Shown: positions 50,908-59,992 of the stretch, in pieces
Numbering within the stretch: the stretch's first letter is position 1
Layout: each line of letters begins with the position of its first letter
Assembly (NCBI RefSeq): GCF_037076465.1
Contig: NZ_AP028908.1
Location: 434,001 to 498,000 of the forward strand
Length of the DNA stretch: 64,000 nucleotides
DNA from: Pectobacterium araliae
Lineage (GTDB): Bacteria; Pseudomonadota; Gammaproteobacteria; Enterobacterales; Enterobacteriaceae
Direction of reading: 5' to 3'
Translations under genes and position numbers: made by a program
Notes under the pieces: generated by a model
Seen by the model: only the letters and a program-made list of their open reading frames with translations
What the model was told of the DNA's origin: nothing
The model's database searches: none

Positions 50908-51268
50908 TTAGGCGCCGGGAACGGCATCGATGATCTCGCTGGCGATCAGTTCGCCCTCCCAGTCAGCGTCAGTGGCGATGACCAGTTCGGTCGCTTTGCT
51001 CAGCAGGGCTTTGACGGCTTTGAATTGCGATGCTGTCTTTGATTTGACTTCGACACGACAGTGTTCGGGAATGATAGGTAACTGCTCGATGGACCAGCGC
51101 TTGTACTGCTCGCCATAGGCTTCAGGCGGAGCGGCTTCAACGAGGTGTCCGATGCACCAGGTTACGGTGATGCCTGAACCGATGAGGCACCCATACCTCT
51201 TTGGGTTGCCTCAGTACACGCCCGATATCTTTGCCTTGGGAGGGCTTTTCACATAGAAATAGCTTCAT
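50908..51268 (-). pseudogene. topB: DNA topoisomerase III (topB), N-terminal fragment
   Basis: Starts KLFLCEKPSQGKDIGRVL, the Toprim-domain N-terminus of element-borne topoisomerase III. After a one-base frame change near residue 20 it continues GSGITVTWCIGHLVEAAPPE, YGEQYKRW and VIATDADWEGELIASEIIDA, then stops. The usual TDADREGE has tryptophan for arginine here. Only about 120 of more than 600 residues remain. TopB genes of this type are common in integrative conjugative elements. Confidence 0.85.
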
Positions 51269-51602
51269 TGAATTCTCTCGGCACGTGAATCATGCCGTCG
51301 AGTATTCCCAACTGAAGACGTTAACGTTATAAAAAATACGGATTGCGAACCAACGCATTGGCACTGTCATATGGGGATTGTGGTTGTGTGTCGTGTGCCG
51401 GTTTATGGCAAGTCGATGCTGGCAGAGGATGCGACTATTGAGCCCCATTTGCGCAGAGCATCCCTAAGCATGTTTCGCTACAGCCTTCAACGATAGCAAT
51501 CGTTGGGCAGTAGATGTGTTTTCTGCCGATGTCGATGGTGTTGCATTGCCGCTGAAACAGGCTTTGTGAATCGGCCGAATCGCTATGTCGGCTTTCCCTC
51601 AG
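51269..51602. other. Intergenic, nothing recognised
   Basis: 334 bp between the topB remnant and the LysR gene. I see no protein or RNA feature; probably debris from the same mobile element. Confidence 0.5.
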
Positions 51603-52490
51603 TCAAAACGGAAACAAGTTCTCGGCGATAAAATCTACAAATGCCCTGATTTTCGGCGATAGGTGACGGCTCGACGGCCACAGTACATGGAAGACCATAC
51701 ATTCGCGGTTGTACTCGTCCAACACGGTGACCAGCTTACCTTCCTGCAACTGCTGACGTACCGCAATCTCTGGAAGGCAGGCGATCCCCAAACCTTGCTC
51801 GGCAAAGCACACTTGCGGATCGAGGGTGTTGGTCACCATGCTGATCGGCAATTCAATAGCCGACGTATTAGCAGCGCGTGTCAAAGGCCAGGCGTCCAGT
51901 TTTCCCGTACTTGGGAAGCGATATAGCAAGCATGCGTGATTGGTTAGATCTGCAGGTTCGTTCGGGAAGCCCACCTGACTGAAATAGCTCGGTGCGCCGA
52001 CGATCACTTTGCGACAGGAGCCAAGACGGCGCGACATTAAGCGGGAATCACGAGGCTCACCGGTGCGAATCACCGCGTCGAAGCCTTCTTCAATGACGTC
52101 TACCAGGCGATCTGAATAGTCGAAGTCCAGCTCAATGTCCGGGTAGAGCCGCTTGAACGTAGCGAGCTTCGGCATGAACCGTGTACCGACTGAGGGCAGG
52201 CTAATGCGTAGCTTGCCTCTCGGAGCACTCTGGGTCTGTAGAAGTTCAGCTTCTGCCGACTCCACTTCGCAGAGGATGCGGCGGCAGCGCTCCAGGAATA
52301 GCGCACCTTCTGGGGTCAGGTTGATGGTGCGGGTGGAACGATGGAACAACCGCACACCCAGACGTTCTTCTAGTCTAACGATCGCCTTGCTGACGGCCGA
52401 TGCCGAAATTCCGAGTTGCCGGCCTGCGGCAGTGAAGCTGAGGGTTTCCCCTGCGTGAACAAACACATTCAGCGCCCCCAAGTTATCCAT
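51603..52490 (-). CDS. LysR-family regulator of the adjacent MFS gene
   Basis: 295 residues: winged helix-turn-helix (about 1-60, SFTAAGRQLGISASAVSKAI) and periplasmic-binding-type effector domain (about 87-290). I start it at ATG 52490, seven bases after AGGAGT; the longer frame to 52550 has no ribosome site. Divergent from the MFS gene at 52632, so it probably controls it in response to a substrate. Confidence 0.92.
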   Translation of the reverse strand: MDNLGALNVFVHAGETLSFTAAGRQLGISASAVSKAIVRLEERLGVRLFHRSTRTINLTPEGALFLERCRRILCEVESAEAELLQTQSAPRGKLRISLPSVGTRFMPKLATFKRLYPDIELDFDYSDRLVDVIEEGFDAVIRTGEPRDSRLMSRRLGSCRKVIVGAPSYFSQVGFPNEPADLTNHACLLYRFPSTGKLDAWPLTRAANTSAIELPISMVTNTLDPQVCFAEQGLGIACLPEIAVRQQLQEGKLVTVLDEYNRECMVFHVLWPSSRHLSPKIRAFVDFIAENLFPF

Positions 52491-52631
52491 GCACACTCCT
52501 ATTGATGACGTTAAAGTCATAAGTATTATGAAATTTAGCCTATTTTTCATTTATTTGCGATAAGCGATACTGCCAGGGAGCATTCAGGCGTGCCAATCGG
52601 TTGCGCGAAAATAGAGAAGAAAGGGCCTTAA

Positions 52632-53813
52632 ATGACAACGAATACCGTGATCGGAAGTGCAGAAAAAGTACCGTTAGGCGCATTGCTGGGTTTGGCGATG
52701 GCAGCCTTCATCACCTTGCTTACTGAGATCATGCCGGCGGGATTACTGTCCTCCATCGCTCAGGGGCTGAACGTCTCAGAAAGCCTTGCGGGACAGTTCA
52801 TCACTGCCTACGCCGTGGGCGCATTGGTCGCCGCGATCCCCATCACGACACTGACGCAAGGCGTGCGTAGGCGTCCACTGCTTCTGATTGCGATCCTCGG
52901 GTTCGCGGTTGTCAATCTTGTCACTGCGCTCTCCGACAGCTATGGCGTTTCTCTCACGGCGCGTTTTTTCGCTGGTGTCTTTGGCGGTATCGTCTGGTCT
53001 TTGTTGGCCGGCTATGCTGTGCGCATGTCACCGGCTCATCTCAGTGGTCGAGCAATCGCAATTTCCGGTGCTGGTGGGACCATCGCATTGGTGCTCGGCG
53101 TTCCACTTGGCACGTGGTTAGGCCGGTTCATCGGCTGGCAAGGTGCCTTTGGGTTGATGACAGCTCTGGCGCTACTGCTCATGGTCTGGATCGTTGTAAT
53201 CGTTCCAGATTTTCCTGGCCAAGTGAAGGAAAAGCGCCAGGCACTTTCCAGTGTCTTCCTGAAAACCGGCATACGCTCTGTTTTGTTGGTGGTCTTCACC
53301 TTTGTCGTTGCCCACAACATTCTCTACATCTACATCGAGCCTTTCCTAGTGCCTTCGGACTTGTCCGCCAAGGTAGATATGGTGCTGTTTGTCTTTGGGA
53401 CTGGGTCGATTGTTGGTCTCTGGTGTGTCGGTGCGTGGGTCGATCGTCAGTTGCAATGGCTTGCCGTGGGAAGCATTACTGTCTTCGCCTTCGCTTCTCT
53501 GTTGCTCGGCCTTTGGGGCGATAGCCCACAGATTGTTTACCTATCCATCATGGCTTGGGGGTTAGCCTTCGGCGGATTTGCCACGATCACCCAGACGGCA
53601 TTGTCCCGTTTCGCGGGTGACTCAGTGGATGTTGCGCAGTCCGTGTACACGACGGCTTGGAATACTGCTGTTGCTGGCGGCGGCGTAGTTGGAGGGCTTT
53701 TGCTTGAGCGGATTGGCGTCGCATCGTTTGCTTGGATCGTCATCGGCATTCTTGCCATTTCGCTGTTGGGTACGGTCTTTGCCATGAACAGAGCGTTGGT
53801 GAGTAATAATTGA
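52632..53813 (+). CDS. MFS exporter, DHA1 family
   Basis: 393-residue inner-membrane protein with 12 hydrophobic spans, of the DHA1 group (AraJ/YdhP-like). The N-terminal TEIMPAGLLSSIAQGL and GAGGTIALVLGVPLGTWLGR segments are the family marks. Likely exports small drugs or sugars; substrate unknown. Divergent from the LysR regulator, 141 bp between starts. Base composition is closer to the chromosome than that of the 48.4-50.6 kb exporter. Confidence 0.9.
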   Translation: MTTNTVIGSAEKVPLGALLGLAMAAFITLLTEIMPAGLLSSIAQGLNVSESLAGQFITAYAVGALVAAIPITTLTQGVRRRPLLLIAILGFAVVNLVTALSDSYGVSLTARFFAGVFGGIVWSLLAGYAVRMSPAHLSGRAIAISGAGGTIALVLGVPLGTWLGRFIGWQGAFGLMTALALLLMVWIVVIVPDFPGQVKEKRQALSSVFLKTGIRSVLLVVFTFVVAHNILYIYIEPFLVPSDLSAKVDMVLFVFGTGSIVGLWCVGAWVDRQLQWLAVGSITVFAFASLLLGLWGDSPQIVYLSIMAWGLAFGGFATITQTALSRFAGDSVDVAQSVYTTAWNTAVAGGGVVGGLLLERIGVASFAWIVIGILAISLLGTVFAMNRALVSNN

Positions 53814-53978
53814 CACTGGAGTTTGAGGTGCTTGAGCCTAGGTTGATAGACGGGCATTGGAAAAAATTTAGGGTTGAGCTTGCCATAAGAAGAATTCTGG
53901 TCCATAATGCTGTCCATCCTATGTAGGGATGAAGGGAAAAACCTTTAGTAATCAAAAGGTTAGAGTCTAATTTCTGGG

Positions 53979-53995
53979 CTCGTCTCCCGCTACAA
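53979..53995 (+). repeat. Degenerate copy of the tRNA-Gly 3' end (att-like)
   Basis: CTCGTCTCCCGCTACAA matches the tRNA-Gly 3' end CTCGTTTCCCGCTCCAA at 15 of 17 bases. It lies 76 bp before the second, intact tRNA-Gly. Tyrosine integrases recombine at tRNA 3' ends, so it may be a worn attachment site. Confidence 0.55.
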
Positions 53996-54070
53996 GTTTT
54001 ATCATTGCTTGTCACCATACAAGCTGTGTGTAGTAATCAGACGTAACGCCTGTTGTCGTCTGTCCGATAT

Positions 54071-54146
<76 letters not shown>

Positions 54147-54297
54147 ATTTGTGATCTGTAGACTGCTATTGAAGTCTGCAAGTCGTTGAAAATAGGACCT
54201 TCGGGTCCTTTTTTCGTTCCAGCGAAGTCTACTGGAATCCGTCTACATCCACGCTTTTTTAGTCCATTTTTTAGTCCATAAAAAACGGGTGCGTGGG
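54147..54297 (+). repeat. tRNA-adjacent scar, right copy, with terminator and integrase leader
   Basis: Related to 36095-36245: AGTCTG, a terminator, CCAGCGAAGTCT, ATCCACGC, TTTAGTCCAT twice, an A-run and CGGGTGCG. The pair of TTTAGTCCAT boxes before an A-run is the usual leader of P4-type integrase genes beside tRNAs. The terminator at 54194-54215 (AGGACC-TTCG-GGTCCT and six T's) ends the tRNA transcript. Confidence 0.7.
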
Positions 54298-54374
54298 GTT
54301 CCGTATTCTTGCTGGGTCGGAGCGAGCCATGGGTCGAGGATCTAGCCTAACTCTTCAGGTTAGGAGCTGGAACT

Positions 54375-54488
54375 ATGGCACTATCAGACATGGCGGTTCG
54401 CCAAGCCAGGGCAACAGGCAAGGCCTATACACTTGGCGACATCGATGGTCTCTCCTTGGCTGTGACCGACGGTAATGCCTTCAACTAA
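54375..54488 (+). pseudogene. P4-type tyrosine integrase, N-terminal stub
   Basis: ATG 54375 opens 37 codons: ALSDMAVRQARATGKAYTLG, then DIDGLSLAVTDGNAFN and a stop. This is the N-terminal arm-binding start typical of P4/CP4-type integrases, normally about 400 residues. The catalytic domain is absent. It lies 228 bp after the tRNA in the orientation such integrases take. The element that carried it can no longer move by itself. 54489-54682 shows no gene. Confidence 0.85.
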
Positions 54489-54682
54489 TTGAAGGCATTA
54501 CCGAGAGAAGTATGCCGCATACCTGTAATATGTATTGCGAGTATTACTCTCATATTACAGCGCAGTTATTATCTGATGATGATGTCACGCCGATAGCTCC
54601 TGATGTTGAATGACAAGAAGTATTCGACAGATTAAATAGCATTAGCTTAAGTCATTATGAGTATTTAACTTCCACCCTTCGC

Positions 54683-55636
54683 TCATTGCCGCCGCAAAGC
54701 TCCTGGCGGATATCCGTTGATACGCTTAAACGCTCTGCTAAATGCTGCATGCGAGGCATAGCCCAGCCGTTGGGCTACAGTGTCAATGGATAGCTTGTCG
54801 CGAATAATCCAGTGACCTGCCAGGCGTATTCGCACCTCTGTTGCATAGCGCAGGGGGGGGATGCCAATGGTTGCCTTAAATCGTTCTGCAAAAACAGAAC
54901 GTGACACATGCGACTGGGCAGCAAGTTCAGCAACAGACCATTCCCGACCTGGATCGCGGTGAATTGCCAGAATAGCTCGTGCTAGTCGTGGGTCACGTAG
55001 TGCCGCAACCAGCCCGGCCGCGTTTTCACAACCACTTTCAATCCATCCGCGTACGATCATTGCGGCTGCAACCTCGGCGAGTCTCGCCAGAATGCCAGCG
55101 AAACCAATGCGTCCGGAGCAGATTTCAAACTTCATAGCGCCCAGGATTGGAACCAATCCAGGATAGCGCTGTTCATCTGCTTGAACCACTATGGCTTCTG
55201 GCATCAGTTTTCCCAGACCCTGCATTCCACCGAGATCGAACTCCATACAGCCATAAAACAAAACCGTACTTGGTGTCGGATGCGTACTCGGGCAGGTATT
55301 AATCCCGCTGACGGCTTCACCTAAGGGTGCAGAGCCTAATGTGTCGATGTTCTGAAATGAGCTCCTGACATCTGACAAAAGTTGATGTTCCTCACCCCGT
55401 GGGATGAATACCACGCTCCCTGCTTTTAGCTCATATAACGCACCGTCGTTTGTGCGTAGCAGGGCAGTGCCAACCGCGATGTAATGGAAATAGGCATGTC
55501 CCGGTTTGTCATTAAAGCCAACTCCAAATTCGGGACCAGTCTGCACACGGCGATACTGAACGCCGCGCAGGCGCATTCCGAGCAGCAGTTCACTGATGAG
55601 ATCGGATGACAGGGCAAAATGTTCTTTCGCATTCAT
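54683..55636 (-). CDS. AraC-family regulator with cupin sensor
   Basis: About 317 residues: N-terminal cupin domain (about 10-190, with LKAGSVVFIPRGEEHQL) and C-terminal AraC helix-turn-helix pair (about 215-315: SVAELAAQSHVSRSVFAERF, then AQRLGYASHAAFSRAFKR, ending GYPPGALRR). I prefer ATG 55636 (NAKEHFALSSDL) by domain extent, but an ATG pair at 55675/55672 with a weak GGA site is equally possible. Divergent from the NepI-like exporter at 55738 and likely its regulator. Confidence 0.88.
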   Translation of the reverse strand: MNAKEHFALSSDLISELLLGMRLRGVQYRRVQTGPEFGVGFNDKPGHAYFHYIAVGTALLRTNDGALYELKAGSVVFIPRGEEHQLLSDVRSSFQNIDTLGSAPLGEAVSGINTCPSTHPTPSTVLFYGCMEFDLGGMQGLGKLMPEAIVVQADEQRYPGLVPILGAMKFEICSGRIGFAGILARLAEVAAAMIVRGWIESGCENAAGLVAALRDPRLARAILAIHRDPGREWSVAELAAQSHVSRSVFAERFKATIGIPPLRYATEVRIRLAGHWIIRDKLSIDTVAQRLGYASHAAFSRAFKRINGYPPGALRRQ

Positions 55637-55737
55637 AATCGGAGTTTCAGGTAAAAAAACAAGACGTAGCATCATAGATCGTCCAGACCTTCAACTCTAG
55701 ACTTTGGACTACAATTTTTTACCTAGAAGACTGTGTA

Positions 55738-56967
55738 ATGAAAAATGAAGTAACTGATGCTGCTGCACCCGCGGGTGCACATAATGTGGAGTCGAAAGAA
55801 CCCGCGTGGATGGCCGTGATCTCACTAGCGATGGGCGTGTTCGGCTTGCTGACAGCGGAATACCTCCCTGCCAGCCTGTTGACACCCATGGCTACCGATC
55901 TCGGTGTAACGGAAGCACTGGCTGGTCAGGCTGTGACGGTAACGGCTGTTGTGGCCCTGTTTGCTGGGCTGCTGATTCCCCGTCTGACGCGCCGTTTTGA
56001 CCGGCGAAAAGTTCTGCTTTGTTTTACCTTGCTGATGATTGCCTCGAACCTGCTAGTTGCGCTTTCATCCAGTCTGGCCGTTCTGCTCGTTATGCGTATT
56101 CTGCTTGGAATTGCGTTGGGTGGGTTCTGGAGTATGGCGGCGGCCGTAGCCATGCGGCTAGTCCCAGCAAAACTCGTCCCACGAGCCCTCTCAATTATTT
56201 TCAGCGGTATTGCCATCGGTACCGTGGTTTCGATCCCGCTGGGGAGCTATTTGGGTGGGCTTTATGGCTGGCGTAGCGCCTTCTTTGCAGCAACGGTACT
56301 AGGAGGGCTGACATTGCTCTTCCAGATTTTTACTCTTCCCAGTATGGCACCGCGCAAAGTGATGACAACGGCATCTGTGATGGATTTACTCCGCCGCCCC
56401 GGTATTGCGATGGGAATGACGGGATGTGTGATTGCTCATACGGGCCAGTATGCGCTGTTTACCTACATTCGTCCGGCTCTTGAAAACGTTGCTCACCTTG
56501 ATGTGGATCGCTTGTCTTTGATGCTGCTTGGATTTGGTATCGCTAATTTTATCGGTACGCTGCTGGCTGGGTGGTTAATGGAGAGAAGCCTTCGTCTAAC
56601 CCTGATACTAATGCCAGCAATTGTGGGTTTAGCGGCCTTAAGCATGATCTTACTTCCTCTTCAGGAGACAGGGCTGATGTTGTTCGTCGCGTTGTGGGGG
56701 CTGGCGTTTGGTGGCGTACCCGTGGCATGGTCAAACTGGGTAGCCCGAGCTGTCCCCGATCAGGCTGAAACCGCCGGAGGCATGGTTGTCGCAGCAGTTC
56801 AATCTTCAATCGCTGCTGGCGCGGCGTTGGGAGGCTTACTCTTTGGATTCAGTGGCGTAACAGGCGTTTTCATTACCGCGGGTTGTATAATGCTCTTCGC
56901 TACTCTTGTTATTGGGCTGAAGGTGCGGGTTGAAATATCAAGGCATGGACAGGTTATTGAAGTCTAA
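55738..56967 (+). CDS. MFS exporter resembling NepI
   Basis: 409 residues with 12 membrane spans, of the DHA1 family. The stretch TAEYLPASLLTPMATDLGV, AGQAVTVTAVVALFAGL and DRRKVLL follows E. coli NepI (purine ribonucleoside efflux) closely in order; the second half keeps GQYALFTYIRP and GIANFIGT. The N-terminal 25 residues are cytoplasmic. Substrate in this organism is unproved. Divergent from the AraC gene and followed by a terminator. Confidence 0.87.
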   Translation: MKNEVTDAAAPAGAHNVESKEPAWMAVISLAMGVFGLLTAEYLPASLLTPMATDLGVTEALAGQAVTVTAVVALFAGLLIPRLTRRFDRRKVLLCFTLLMIASNLLVALSSSLAVLLVMRILLGIALGGFWSMAAAVAMRLVPAKLVPRALSIIFSGIAIGTVVSIPLGSYLGGLYGWRSAFFAATVLGGLTLLFQIFTLPSMAPRKVMTTASVMDLLRRPGIAMGMTGCVIAHTGQYALFTYIRPALENVAHLDVDRLSLMLLGFGIANFIGTLLAGWLMERSLRLTLILMPAIVGLAALSMILLPLQETGLMLFVALWGLAFGGVPVAWSNWVARAVPDQAETAGGMVVAAVQSSIAAGAALGGLLFGFSGVTGVFITAGCIMLFATLVIGLKVRVEISRHGQVIEV

Positions 56968-56973
56968 GATTGT

Positions 56974-56995
56974 CAGGGCTGCTACAGCAGCCCTG
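56974..56995 (+). terminator. Hairpin terminator after the NepI-like gene
   Basis: CAGGGCTGCT / AGCAGCCCTG with a very short loop, 7 bp after the stop codon. No T run follows. Confidence 0.7.
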
Positions 56996-57103
56996 TGCCG
57001 AAGCAGACATTGCCTCTTTGCTGAAATTTAGCTTGATTGCATCCCTCAATCTACAGTATTTAACTCCGTCTAGCTTTCTGACCCCAACCGTTAGGCCCGA
57101 AAC

Positions 57104-57412
57104 GTGTACCCTCGCTGTTCAGTAGAGATTACCGATCTGGCGATTAGCGGAGTCGTGCTGACGGCCCAACGGTATAGTTACTTCTACGTTGGAGTCACCA
57201 AACGCAGTTGGCAGAAGCGGTGGGCTGAACATAAACGTGCCATTACAAATGATAGTCCGTTGCTTTTTCACAGGAAATATCGCGAAGAAATGCAGAATGG
57301 GTGTGTCACCTATTTACATCATAAGGTCATGGAGATCACTAATGACCTTGAGCAATTATATGAGGCCGCAACACTACAAGATGTCTTCACACAGCTCAGT
57401 GCTAAATCCTGA
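57104..57412 (+). pseudogene. GIY-YIG-like nuclease domain protein, probably truncated
   Basis: 102-codon frame starting at GTG, with YSYFYVGVTKRSWQKRWAEH resembling the GIY-YIG start (YVGVTxRxWxxRWAEH), then PLLFHRKYREEM and VMEITNDLEQLYEAA. The first 22 residues are not family-like and there is no ribosome site, so the start is probably lost. The C-terminus is also shorter than in intact proteins. 57413-57632 after it holds nothing I recognise. Confidence 0.55.
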
Positions 57413-57632
57413 GCCTGTATCACGCAGCATCGACGACAGTCACCATTATTAACAATCAGTTGGTCATTGTCGTTGCACTCATTTGATGAATAAAACATCC
57501 CAGCCTTGCGTAAGTGGGGCTGACTTGATTGGGAATGAGTTATCAAAAGTATTTTGACGTATTGGTCGCTCTCTGGTTGTCAGTTTCCTGAATAAGAAGA
57601 CTGTTCAAGATAAAAGGAGCGGCTGAGGTTGG

Positions 57633-57931
57633 TTATTTAATAAGTTTTAAGTCAGTTTTTTTGTGGCGTTTTTGGTCATCATAGGAATTTCATGTGAACC
57701 GAGGCTCAATAAATATATTTCAATTTTAGCGTCAACCCAGCGGTAACTCAGAAGATATTGCTGGTTACTTATATGAAATTTATGTACCCAAAGATAATTT
57801 AGGTTACCTTTTTTGCGCTCGCCAATTTTAGCCTGGTACTCTACTTGCTTTGGCACACTTCGGCTCATTGCTTCTGCATGCACTTTCACTTCTTCCACAA
57901 AATCATCATCTAGGCGGATGCTTGTTGCAAT
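57633..57931 (-). pseudogene. Toxin-antitoxin pair collapsed into one frame (ParD-like antitoxin + RelE-like toxin)
   Basis: One minus-strand frame joins an antitoxin start (ATSIRLDDDFVEEVKVHAEA, then MSRSVPKQVEYQAKIG) to a toxin end (ERKKGNLNYLWVHKFHISNQ, then YLLSYRWVDAKIEIYLLSLG, SHE). Intact pairs have about 35 more antitoxin residues and 40 more toxin residues between. The join falls at an IG dipeptide found in both proteins. The expected ATG of the antitoxin is ATT here (57929-57931). After SHE the true frame is lost and NSYDDQKRHKKTDLKLIK continues in another, to 57633. Both parts are surely inactive. Confidence 0.75.
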
Positions 57932-58007
57932 GTGCAATCTTTTTATTTGGCAATCCGCAAGATGGTTATACCTTGCCTCTGCGAGCGTTTTTACGAAATG
58001 CACGTCC

Positions 58008-59657
58008 TCAATAATCGCAGACCATGAATATTCGGTCGAAGCGTTGCGCCGCAAGGTCAGTGCGATGGATGATGAAGTTCAGTATGCCGTCATCCCACTG
58101 GAATTGCCCATCCAGACAGACCTGAAACAGCACCAGCCAGTCTTGTGCGTCGCCACCCAATTTCTGTGCTGCCTGCAACTCTGGTAATTCATGCTGGCTG
58201 AAACCACAGCCGTTGACTCGGGCAATGCCCTGATATTCAGGCAGCGGGGTCTCAGATGGAAAACCCGACGGTAGCATGTCGTTCTCGGTCATCCAGGCCA
58301 GTTGCTCTTCAGTGGTTTTGCTACCAGGCAACAGATTGAGTTCCCCCAACTGCCGTAGTTGCCAGGCGTAATACTGTGCAAAGCCAAGGCGGGATAGCGC
58401 ATCGTCGTATGCATCATCATCCAGCGCTGCCTGCTGTTCCAGATTCAGGCGTGAGCAGAGTATGGAACCAATATGAGGATTTTGGCGTAATGCGTAAAAA
58501 CTGGGTACGGTAACGCTGGCTCTGGGATGCAGCTTGAATGCGGGTTTCTGTCCAAGCGTCTTCTCGTCATTGAAAGCCAGTTCGGCAAAGCGTGTTCCAC
58601 TGCTCAGGCTTGCCGTGTTCTGTACATAGATCACTTTTCCTCTGGTCGTCAAAGGGCTGCTTCCGCATTCCAGAAAGAAGAATAACGTGCCTTCGTGCGG
58701 CAGGTAGTCCTGTAAGAGAGCTAACGCACCGCAATCTACCTGTGCAATGAATTCCAGTGGTACACGATAGGTCTGTGTGGTTTCGTCCCAGGGGAAAATG
58801 CAAACGTCTTTCTCGTCATCACCTGCTTGCCAGCACGCTTCATATTCGAGCAGCGTGTCTTTGGCAACACCCACACAAGGATAAGGCACATCATCTGGCA
58901 AATCCGGCAGGCCGCCGAGTCGGTGGTTACCCAATTCGGTATGGTCATCTTCTGCACCATGATAGAAATCGACGCTGCTGCGTAAGGTGCCAGCTACGGC
59001 ATGGGCGATGGGGGCGATGGCTTTAGCCGAGAGCAGTGCATCCACAAGGTGCTGTCTTGTTGGGGAGTTTTCCGCCAGCAGCGGGAGCAGGGCAGGATCT
59101 AGCGTTATAGGAGGGTAGGCTGGTGTCTCTGCGATGCTTTTCTGCTTTGCTTTCACATCGTTGCCCTGTGTTGTTGCCGCTTCTGCTCCCTTCGCTTGCA
59201 GGTGGCTGTGATATGCCGTTTCTGGTGTGGCAGTGACAATTCGCAGGCTGCGCAGCGCGGTTTCTATTGTGATGAAGTGCTCTTGTTGCTGTTCCAGCGG
59301 GCAATATCCCCCAGCGAAAAGGCAAACGGTGTCAGTTAAGCGGATAAACGCGAACAGGTAAGCGAAGCCGTAAACCCCTTCGGCCGTCATTAACAATGCG
59401 CTGTCGTTTCCAAGGGCTAACGTTTTCTCTTCAAGCCAGGTGAGCGTCCCATAGATTTTTCCGCAGAAGGTGCGATATCGCTCGGTCTGTCCCGTTTCTG
59501 TTTTGTGCAGTAATTCCCTATCGACCGGATAAATATCCAGCACGACGAGACTGTCGTCAGTGGGGTACTGCCCGAGCGTCCCCTGCCCGATTTGCTCAAC
59601 GGAAGTGAAACGCGGGGGGAAATCGATGGATAAAACATCCGTGTGTATGGTTGGCAT
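58008..59657 (-). CDS. DUF1963 protein with an extra N-terminal domain
   Basis: 549 residues. The C-terminal half (about 245-545) is a DUF1963/YwqG-type domain (LGGLPDLPDDVPYP, LEFIAQVDCGALALLQDYLP, GTLFFFLECG, then the final QWDDGILNFIIHR). The N-terminal part (to about 150) is a separate domain I do not recognise (PTIHTDVLSIDFPPRF), joined by a low-complexity linker of A, T and Q. Starts at ATG 59657 behind AGGGA; the longer frame to 59768 lacks a site. Cytoplasmic; function unknown. It overlaps no neighbour on its strand. Confidence 0.8.
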   Translation of the reverse strand: MPTIHTDVLSIDFPPRFTSVEQIGQGTLGQYPTDDSLVVLDIYPVDRELLHKTETGQTERYRTFCGKIYGTLTWLEEKTLALGNDSALLMTAEGVYGFAYLFAFIRLTDTVCLFAGGYCPLEQQQEHFITIETALRSLRIVTATPETAYHSHLQAKGAEAATTQGNDVKAKQKSIAETPAYPPITLDPALLPLLAENSPTRQHLVDALLSAKAIAPIAHAVAGTLRSSVDFYHGAEDDHTELGNHRLGGLPDLPDDVPYPCVGVAKDTLLEYEACWQAGDDEKDVCIFPWDETTQTYRVPLEFIAQVDCGALALLQDYLPHEGTLFFFLECGSSPLTTRGKVIYVQNTASLSSGTRFAELAFNDEKTLGQKPAFKLHPRASVTVPSFYALRQNPHIGSILCSRLNLEQQAALDDDAYDDALSRLGFAQYYAWQLRQLGELNLLPGSKTTEEQLAWMTENDMLPSGFPSETPLPEYQGIARVNGCGFSQHELPELQAAQKLGGDAQDWLVLFQVCLDGQFQWDDGILNFIIHRTDLAAQRFDRIFMVCDY

Positions 59658-59862
59658 GACAATCCCTAACGCAGAAAAAATATCGCTTTTGATGTGGTTT
59701 TTTATGATGCCACATTTGTCTGCCCCCACAAGAGTGCGATGTCCTGACTGCTGATGACGTTGCATCACTCATAATGCATTTTTGTAACGTTCTGCCTTTT
59801 TTTGGTGCGCGCACGCCGGTCAGAACGGCGTATTTACTGCATTTTCACGGTATCAGGAATCA

Positions 59863-59878
59863 TGGCACGACCTGTGCT
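59863..59878 (+). promoter_or_regulatory. Sigma-54 (RpoN) promoter of the ABC importer operon
   Basis: TGGCACGACCTGTGCT matches the -24/-12 consensus TGGCACG-N4-TTGCT in all but one base, with exactly ten bases between GG and GC. It lies 114 bp before the substrate-binding protein gene in a 335-bp gap. Upstream are a GTGCGCGCAC palindrome (59805-59814) and a TGCAT...ATGCA dyad that could bind an activator such as NtrC, though neither fits the NtrC consensus well. Confidence 0.8.
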
Positions 59879-59992
59879 TAGTCTTATATACCGTCTTGTG
59901 TACAAGATGGGGCGGCTCAGGCAATCGACCTGATCGGTTTTTTAGGCTGGTGATGATCAGCTGTTGTTAGCTCACCGTTGAAGGGGAACACC

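Noticed and set aside
54517..54615. Small frame of 33 codons after the integrase stub
   Set aside because: No ribosome site, no similarity to anything I know, and it lies in decayed sequence.
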